Position numbers and translations under genes: made by a program
Shown here: one piece after another, positions 59,821 through 64,000 of the stretch
Position numbering within the stretch: the stretch's first letter is position 1
Layout: every line of letters begins with the position of its first letter
Assembly (NCBI GenBank): GCA_965247525.1
Contig: OZ252015.1
Location: forward strand, 1,178,001 to 1,242,000
Direction of reading: 5' to 3'
Source: JAZKID01 sp965247525
GTDB taxonomy: Bacteria > Pseudomonadota > Alphaproteobacteria > Rhizobiales > UBA4765
Length of the DNA stretch: 64,000 bases
The notes under the pieces: generated by a model
What the model saw: the letters and a program-made list of their open reading frames with translations, nothing else
What the model was told of the DNA's origin: nothing
The model's database searches: none

Positions 59821-60867
59821 ATGGCTGCGCTTAAAGCGCATGAAGTCGACACCTATCTCAAACGCGCGGCAGATAATGCCGCGCGTTTCTTTCTTGTCTA
59901 TGGCCCTGACCGCGGCCTTGTAAATGAACGGTGCGGTCTTCTTGCCGCGCGCGCTGCACATCAGAGCGGCGCGGTTGCTGGTTCAAACGAAAGTCTCGTC
60001 AAACTTGATGGCGGCGACGTTGAAGCCGATTCTGCGCGCCTTGATGATGAACTGCGCGGCATGTCTCTTTTTGGCGGTGCGCGTATTATCTGGCTGCGCG
60101 TCGATGGAAAATCAATCGACGATGCGATTCAAACGGCGCTCGTCGATCCACCGCGTGATGTGACGCTGATTGTCGAAGCGGGCGACCTCAAACCCACATC
60201 CCCGCTTCGCAAAAGTTTTGAAAAAGCCGGATTTGCAATGGCGCTGCCGTGCTATGGCGACGACGCGCGCATGCTCACCACCATTATCGACGAAGAGCTT
60301 CGCAAAGAGAGTGTGACGATTGAGCCGGATGCGCGCCGCGTTCTGCTCGAGCTGCTTGGCGGCGACAGGCAGGCCACGCGCCAGGAGGTGCAAAAGCTCT
60401 GCCTGTATGTATTTGAGACAAAAAAAATCACGCTTGAAGATATTGAGGCTTTGTCGGGCGATGTCTCGTCGTTAAGCTATGACGGCATATTCGATCAGCT
60501 GGGTTTGGGCGAGACCGCCAATGGTCTTCGTGAAACACAGCGCCATCTGGCGGCTGGAACACATGGCTCGGTGCTGCTGGGATTTGCGCTGCGCCATATG
60601 ATGATGCTGCAGATTTTGCGCAGCGATGTCGATCTCGGGCGAACCACAACGGATGCGATTAAATCCGCAGCGCCACCCATTTTTTTCAAGCGCCAGCCTT
60701 TTATCGAGCGTCAGCTTGTCTTGTGGTCGTTGCAAAAAATTGATCGCGCGCTTCAGCTTTTGAATGACGCCATTTTAAAAACACGGCAATTGCCGCAACT
60801 CACCGATGCGCTGACCGAACGTGCTCTCATTGAAATTGGTGTTCTTGCAAAGACGCGGCTAAATTAA
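59821..60867 (+). CDS. holA: DNA polymerase III delta subunit
   Basis: The protein has 348 residues. The N-terminal AAA+-like domain FFLVYGPDRGLVNERCGLLA (HolA variant of the P-loop), FGGARIIWLRV and the central lid RRVLLELLGGDRQATRQEVQKLCLY, then the collar region (LGFALRHMMMLQILRSDVDLG) at about 250-265. It opens the sliding clamp as part of the clamp loader. It overlaps nothing and stops 1 nt before the convergent parB end. Confidence 0.95.
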   Translation: MAALKAHEVDTYLKRAADNAARFFLVYGPDRGLVNERCGLLAARAAHQSGAVAGSNESLVKLDGGDVEADSARLDDELRGMSLFGGARIIWLRVDGKSIDDAIQTALVDPPRDVTLIVEAGDLKPTSPLRKSFEKAGFAMALPCYGDDARMLTTIIDEELRKESVTIEPDARRVLLELLGGDRQATRQEVQKLCLYVFETKKITLEDIEALSGDVSSLSYDGIFDQLGLGETANGLRETQRHLAAGTHGSVLLGFALRHMMMLQILRSDVDLGRTTTDAIKSAAPPIFFKRQPFIERQLVLWSLQKIDRALQLLNDAILKTRQLPQLTDALTERALIEIGVLAKTRLN

Positions 60868-60868
60868 T

Positions 60869-61759
60869 TTATCTGCCTTTGAGCCGCTGACAGACATCGT
60901 CGAGTTGGTCGAGCGTTTTGTAAACAATCTCTAACTTGCCGCCATTGCCCTGATGTTTGATGGTGACGCGCAAGCCCAGCGCATCACTGAGCGCTTTTTC
61001 CAGCGCGCGCGTGTCAGCATCTTTCACAACACTCGCTTTGCGCGGGCGCGCCTCCGTTGCCTTGCCTTTGTCTTTTGCCGACAACTCTTCGGTGTCGCGC
61101 ACCGACAACCCGTCCTCGATAATTTTTTGCGCAAGCTCTTCCGCATTCGGCGCTGTCATCAATGCGCGTGCATGGCCGGGTGTCAGTTTTCCATCGCGTA
61201 ATAATTTTTTGATGGATTCAGGCAATGACAACAGCCGAAGCATGTTGGTCACATGGCTGCGTGACTTGCCAATCACCTTCGACAGATCTTCCTGCGTGTA
61301 TGAAAACTCCGTAATCAACTCCTGATAACCGCCGGCCTCTTCGATGGCGTCGAGATCGGCGCGCTGCACGTTTTCAATAATCGCCAGCTCAAGCGCTTCG
61401 CGCTCCGACACATCAAGAATGACGACAGGCACTTCATGCAGACCGGCTTTCTGCGCTGCGCGCCAACGGCGCTCGCCCGCGATAATCTCAAAACTGTCGC
61501 GCCCCGACATCGGCCGCACGACGATCGGCTGGACAATGCCCTTTTCTTTGATCGAGGCGGCAAGCTCATCTAAATTCGTATCGCGAAATGTTTTGCGTGG
61601 ATTACGTGGGCTCGATTTTATAAACGCAGTTGGAAGCTTACGCTGGCCGACGCGCGCATTTGATAGCACATCCTGCTCGCCGCCTGCCTCGCCCATCAAA
61701 GCTGCAAGCCCGCGCCCGAGACGCGATGGTTTGTCGTCATTTGCTTTGCTCTGAACCAT
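60869..61759 (-). CDS. parB: Chromosome-partitioning protein ParB
   Basis: The protein has 296 residues. The N-terminal ParA-stimulating patch is PSRLGRGLAALMGE at about 11-24. The CTP-binding domain has GIVQPIVVRP and GERRWRAAQ at about 95-103, and the helix-turn-helix that reads parS contains SYTQEDLSKVIGKSRSHVTNML. The C-terminal dimer domain is at about 255-296. It loads on parS and spreads as a clamp. Two parS sites lie 1.4-1.8 kb away. Confidence 0.98.
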   Translation of the reverse strand: MVQSKANDDKPSRLGRGLAALMGEAGGEQDVLSNARVGQRKLPTAFIKSSPRNPRKTFRDTNLDELAASIKEKGIVQPIVVRPMSGRDSFEIIAGERRWRAAQKAGLHEVPVVILDVSEREALELAIIENVQRADLDAIEEAGGYQELITEFSYTQEDLSKVIGKSRSHVTNMLRLLSLPESIKKLLRDGKLTPGHARALMTAPNAEELAQKIIEDGLSVRDTEELSAKDKGKATEARPRKASVVKDADTRALEKALSDALGLRVTIKHQGNGGKLEIVYKTLDQLDDVCQRLKGR

Positions 61760-61824
61760 GATCTGTCTTTATCTTTCATACATTGAGGATAACTGCGCTG
61801 TGAGAAGCGTGAACAACGGGGATA

Positions 61825-62631
61825 TTATGCGGCGCGCAAGGCCTTTTCACGAGCGATGATTTCGGACGCCAATTTAAGATAGGCTTGGCTGCCGGGGCAT
61901 TTCAGATCATAAAGCAACACGGGTTTTCCGTATGACGGCGCTTCTGACACACGCACATTACGTGGGATGATTGTGTCATAAACCTTATCACCCATTGTGC
62001 GTTTGACGTCGGCCGCAACCTGCGTCGACAGCTTGTTGCGTGCGTCATACATTGTTAGAACAATTCCATGAATGCTTAAGCGCGGATTGAGCGAGACACG
62101 GATTTGCTCAACGGTGCGCAGCAATTGCGAAAGCCCTTCCAATGCAAAAAACTCGCATTGCAGCGGCACCAAAATCGCGTCGGATGCGGCAAGCGCATTG
62201 ATCGTCAAAAGGTTTAAAGAGGGCGGGCAATCGATCAGGATGTAGCTGAAGGGTGCACCGTTTTCATTTAGTGTCTCAATTTGATGCTTCAAACGAAATG
62301 CGCGGTCGCTTGCCTGACCAATTTCCATCTCAATACCGAGCAGGTCGAGCGTGGACGGTACGATGAAAAGATTGGGCACGAGGGTTTCGACAGCCGCTTC
62401 GCTGACATTGCTGGCATTTGTCAAAATGTCATGGGTCGATTGAACGCGGTGATGGCGGTCAATGCCCAGACCTGTTGATGCGTTGCCCTGCGGATCGAGA
62501 TCGATAATGAGAACGCTTTCGCCAATGGCCGCCAGCGCCGTTCCCAGATTGATCGCTGTTGTTGTTTTGCCGACCCCGCCTTTTTGGTTGGCGATTGTAA
62601 GGACGCGCGCGTGTCGACGTTGCCCAACCAT
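61825..62631 (-). CDS. parA: Chromosome-partitioning ATPase ParA
   Basis: The protein has 268 residues. The deviant Walker A motif ANQKGGVGKTTTAINLG is at about 14-30, DLDPQGNASTGLG holds the A' region, and YILIDCPPSLNLLTINAL is Walker B. It forms gradients that pull ParB-bound origins. It overlaps rsmG by 1 nt (TAATG) and is followed by parB after 65 nt. Confidence 0.98.
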   Translation of the reverse strand: MVGQRRHARVLTIANQKGGVGKTTTAINLGTALAAIGESVLIIDLDPQGNASTGLGIDRHHRVQSTHDILTNASNVSEAAVETLVPNLFIVPSTLDLLGIEMEIGQASDRAFRLKHQIETLNENGAPFSYILIDCPPSLNLLTINALAASDAILVPLQCEFFALEGLSQLLRTVEQIRVSLNPRLSIHGIVLTMYDARNKLSTQVAADVKRTMGDKVYDTIIPRNVRVSEAPSYGKPVLLYDLKCPGSQAYLKLASEIIAREKALRAA

Positions 62632-63224
62632 TATATAACCCTTTGATTTAACTTAGTTATTTTCAATATTGCGGCTTCTTTGTCAGTTATGCTGGGGATA
62701 ATTTGTGTCGAAAAATCCCAATGCTTGTGTGCTTCTGCCAACTCTTCTTCCAGATTGCGCCCTTTCATAAAAAGCGCAATCGATTCTTTGCCAAAACTTG
62801 GTTCTATCAACGCGCAAAGCATAGTGAGTGGTGCGAGCGCGCGCGCACAAAAGGTCTTTTGTTCTTTTGCAAGTTTGGGAAGTGCCGTTTCAATGCGCTC
62901 GCTAAGTATTGTAATCTTTGTGCCTGTTTGGCGCGCAACCTCCTGCAAAAAAGCACATTTGCCTTTGTTCGATTCGATCAACGTCATTTTGACATGTGGC
63001 CGCGCTATCGCGATAACAAGGCCTGGAAACCCTGCCCCAGAGCCCATATCAACCCATTCTGTGTGGTCGCTTAATTCAAGCAGCTGCAGACTGTCCTCGA
63101 AGTGACGCTGCCATGACCGCTCGAGCGTCGAGCTGCTGACGAGATTTTGCGTTTTTTGCCATTTGTGAAGCAGGCTTTCATAGACCTTCAGCCTATCTAT
63201 GGTTTCACGTGAAACATCTATCAT
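62631..63224 (-). CDS. rsmG: 16S rRNA (guanine-527-N7)-methyltransferase
   Basis: The protein has 197 residues. WVDMGSGAGFPGLVIAIARP is the SAM site at about 57-76, and the fold continues through VKMTLIESNKGKCAFLQEVAR and FCARALAPLTMLC. The start MIDVSRETIDRL includes VSRET encoded by a parS site. It overlaps parA by 1 nt at its end and begins 7 nt after mnmG. This is the usual gidA-gidB-parA-parB region. Confidence 0.96.
   Translation of the reverse strand: MIDVSRETIDRLKVYESLLHKWQKTQNLVSSSTLERSWQRHFEDSLQLLELSDHTEWVDMGSGAGFPGLVIAIARPHVKMTLIESNKGKCAFLQEVARQTGTKITILSERIETALPKLAKEQKTFCARALAPLTMLCALIEPSFGKESIALFMKGRNLEEELAEAHKHWDFSTQIIPSITDKEAAILKITKLNQRVI
63201..63216. promoter_or_regulatory. 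parS site 1 (ParB binding), in rsmG start
   Basis: GGTTTCACGTGAAACA agrees with TGTTTCACGTGAAACA at 15 of 16 positions. It lies inside the rsmG coding region, encoding VSRET. Confidence 0.92.
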
Positions 63225-63231
63225 GGTAAAT

Positions 63232-64000
63232 TCAGGACGCGCTTTGCGCGCGACGCACTGACATGACCAAGAGACCCAGCGCTGCGGGTGTCATACCCTC
63301 CATACGGCTGGCTTGGGCAATTGTCGCAGGCCGCTGTGTTTTAAGGCGATCTTTGAGTTCATTCGAAAGTCCGGGCAAATCGTAGATCATATCAACGGGA
63401 AGCGATGTGCCCTCTTCCGACCGGCATGTTTCAATGCTTGCCTTCTGGCGCTCCATATAAACGGCGTATTTTGCCTCTATTTCAAGCTGATCGGCTGTTT
63501 CACGTGAAACATCGCACAATTCAGGCCATAGCCGTTGGAGATCAGCAAATACAGTATCCGGATATGATAAAAGGGTATACGCGCTGCGCTTTTGGCCGTC
63601 CTGATTGATCGTAAATCCAACGTTCAGTGCTGCATTCGGGGTCGTTGTAAGCGTATTCAGCTGCTTTGTCGCAAATTTGAGAGCGCTGGCTTTGGCTGTA
63701 TAAACATCGAAGCGTTTTTGCCCGACCAGTCCCAGATCGTTGCCCTGTGGTGTGAGGCGTTGATCGGCATTGTCTGCGCGTAGTGAAATTCGGTATTCCG
63801 CCCGCGAGGTGAACATGCGGTACGGCTCTGTTATACCGCGGGATGTGAGATCATCGATCATCACGCCGATATAAGAAGTGCTGCGGCTGAATATATGCTC
63901 GCCAAGATTGCCGGCACGGCGGGCCGCATTCAGCCCTGCGACAAGACCCTGCGCGCCAGCCTCTTCATAGCCCGTCGTCCCGTTAATTTGACCCGCGCAA
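63232..64000 (-). CDS. mnmG: tRNA uridine-5-carboxymethylaminomethyl modification enzyme MnmG (partial)
   Basis: The C-terminal 256 residues are present; the frame continues past the right edge. CAGQINGTTGYEEAGAQGLV is at the truncated end, followed by HIFSRSTSYIGVMIDDL, EPYRMFTSRAEYRISLRADNADQRLTP and C-terminal DLPGLSNELKDRLKTQRPATIAQASRMEG (cited in parts), all MnmG family motifs. With MnmE it modifies U34 of tRNAs. A parS site lies inside its coding region. The N-terminal FAD domain is outside the window. Confidence 0.97.
   Translation of the reverse strand, partial: CAGQINGTTGYEEAGAQGLVAGLNAARRAGNLGEHIFSRSTSYIGVMIDDLTSRGITEPYRMFTSRAEYRISLRADNADQRLTPQGNDLGLVGQKRFDVYTAKASALKFATKQLNTLTTTPNAALNVGFTINQDGQKRSAYTLLSYPDTVFADLQRLWPELCDVSRETADQLEIEAKYAVYMERQKASIETCRSEEGTSLPVDMIYDLPGLSNELKDRLKTQRPATIAQASRMEGMTPAALGLLVMSVRRAQSAS
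63496..63511. promoter_or_regulatory. parS site 2 (ParB binding), inside mnmG
   Basis: TGTTTCACGTGAAACA matches the consensus parS at all 16 positions. In mnmG it encodes VSRET (within CDVSRETADQ), the same peptide as at parS site 1. Confidence 0.96.

Noticed and set aside
1..64000. CRISPR arrays, tRNA, rRNA, tmRNA, insertion sequences and transposases
   Set aside because: I looked in the spacers and saw no regular repeat-spacer series, no tRNA-like cloverleaf and no transposase motif. A tool scan could still find something I missed.

Overview
The window looks like about 64 kb of chromosome from an alphaproteobacterium with mid-range GC. The evidence is gene order: a stand-alone F1 cluster atpHAGDC without F0 genes, a TCA supercluster (mmsA-zapE-mdh-sucC-sucD next to sucA-odhB-lpdA), sdhCDAB beside asd, the rpsP-rimM-trmD-rplS block beside ffh, leuS-lptE-holA, and mnmG-rsmG-parA-parB with parS sites. 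Iron-control-element-like boxes and CtrA-half-site-like TTAACCAT motifs also fit. I cannot name the genus. The right end, with the par genes and two parS sites, is probably near the replication origin.

Layout. 1-6.1 kb (minus): a lipocalin-like fragment, then atpC, atpD, a SIMPL-domain gene, atpG, atpA and atpH, with two inverted copies of a palindromic repeat inside the operon. 6.3-12.7 kb: a DUF305 protein, priA, a transaldolase-like aldolase, an SPFH protein, xerC and an MscS channel. 12.7-25.8 kb (mostly minus): lpdA, a MAPEG protein, odhB, sucA, sucD, a small exported protein, sucC, mdh, zapE and mmsA. 26-38 kb: two long paralogous RTX proteins (26.9-28.9 and 35.1-37.2 kb) flank an sdh operon that contains two GT25 glycosyltransferases. 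38.4-42.8 kb: an FTR1 iron permease and a run of short exported proteins, three of them extremely rich in Met and/or His. 42.8-47.8 kb: ribosome and SRP genes (rplS, trmD, yciI-like, rimM, rpsP, ffh) and one unknown gene. 47.9-54.6 kb: dapF-mtaB-ftsY, a PolB-like exonuclease, a TDG/MUG-like glycosylase, two RlpA-like proteins and a PLP-binding protein with an in-frame palindromic insertion. 54.7-64 kb: leuS, lptE, an OPT transporter, holA, then parB, parA, rsmG and mnmG.

Most novel points. (1) Both RTX genes begin with a Flp (type IVb) prepilin signal (G/VTSIEY, Glu at +5) joined to RTX nonapeptides and then four units of about 100 residues that resemble the haemolysin-type calcium-binding related domain. 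(2) The DNA after the first copy is a composite scar: a fragment of the asd 3' end fused at CCGCGC to a fragment of the GNAT gene 3' end plus its terminator. This records a tandem duplication joined by microhomology. (3) The Met/His-rich exported peptides share a duplicated leader holding a perfect GGCAGA-TGG-TCTGCC hairpin.

All calls come from reading the sequence and from family knowledge; no database search was run.
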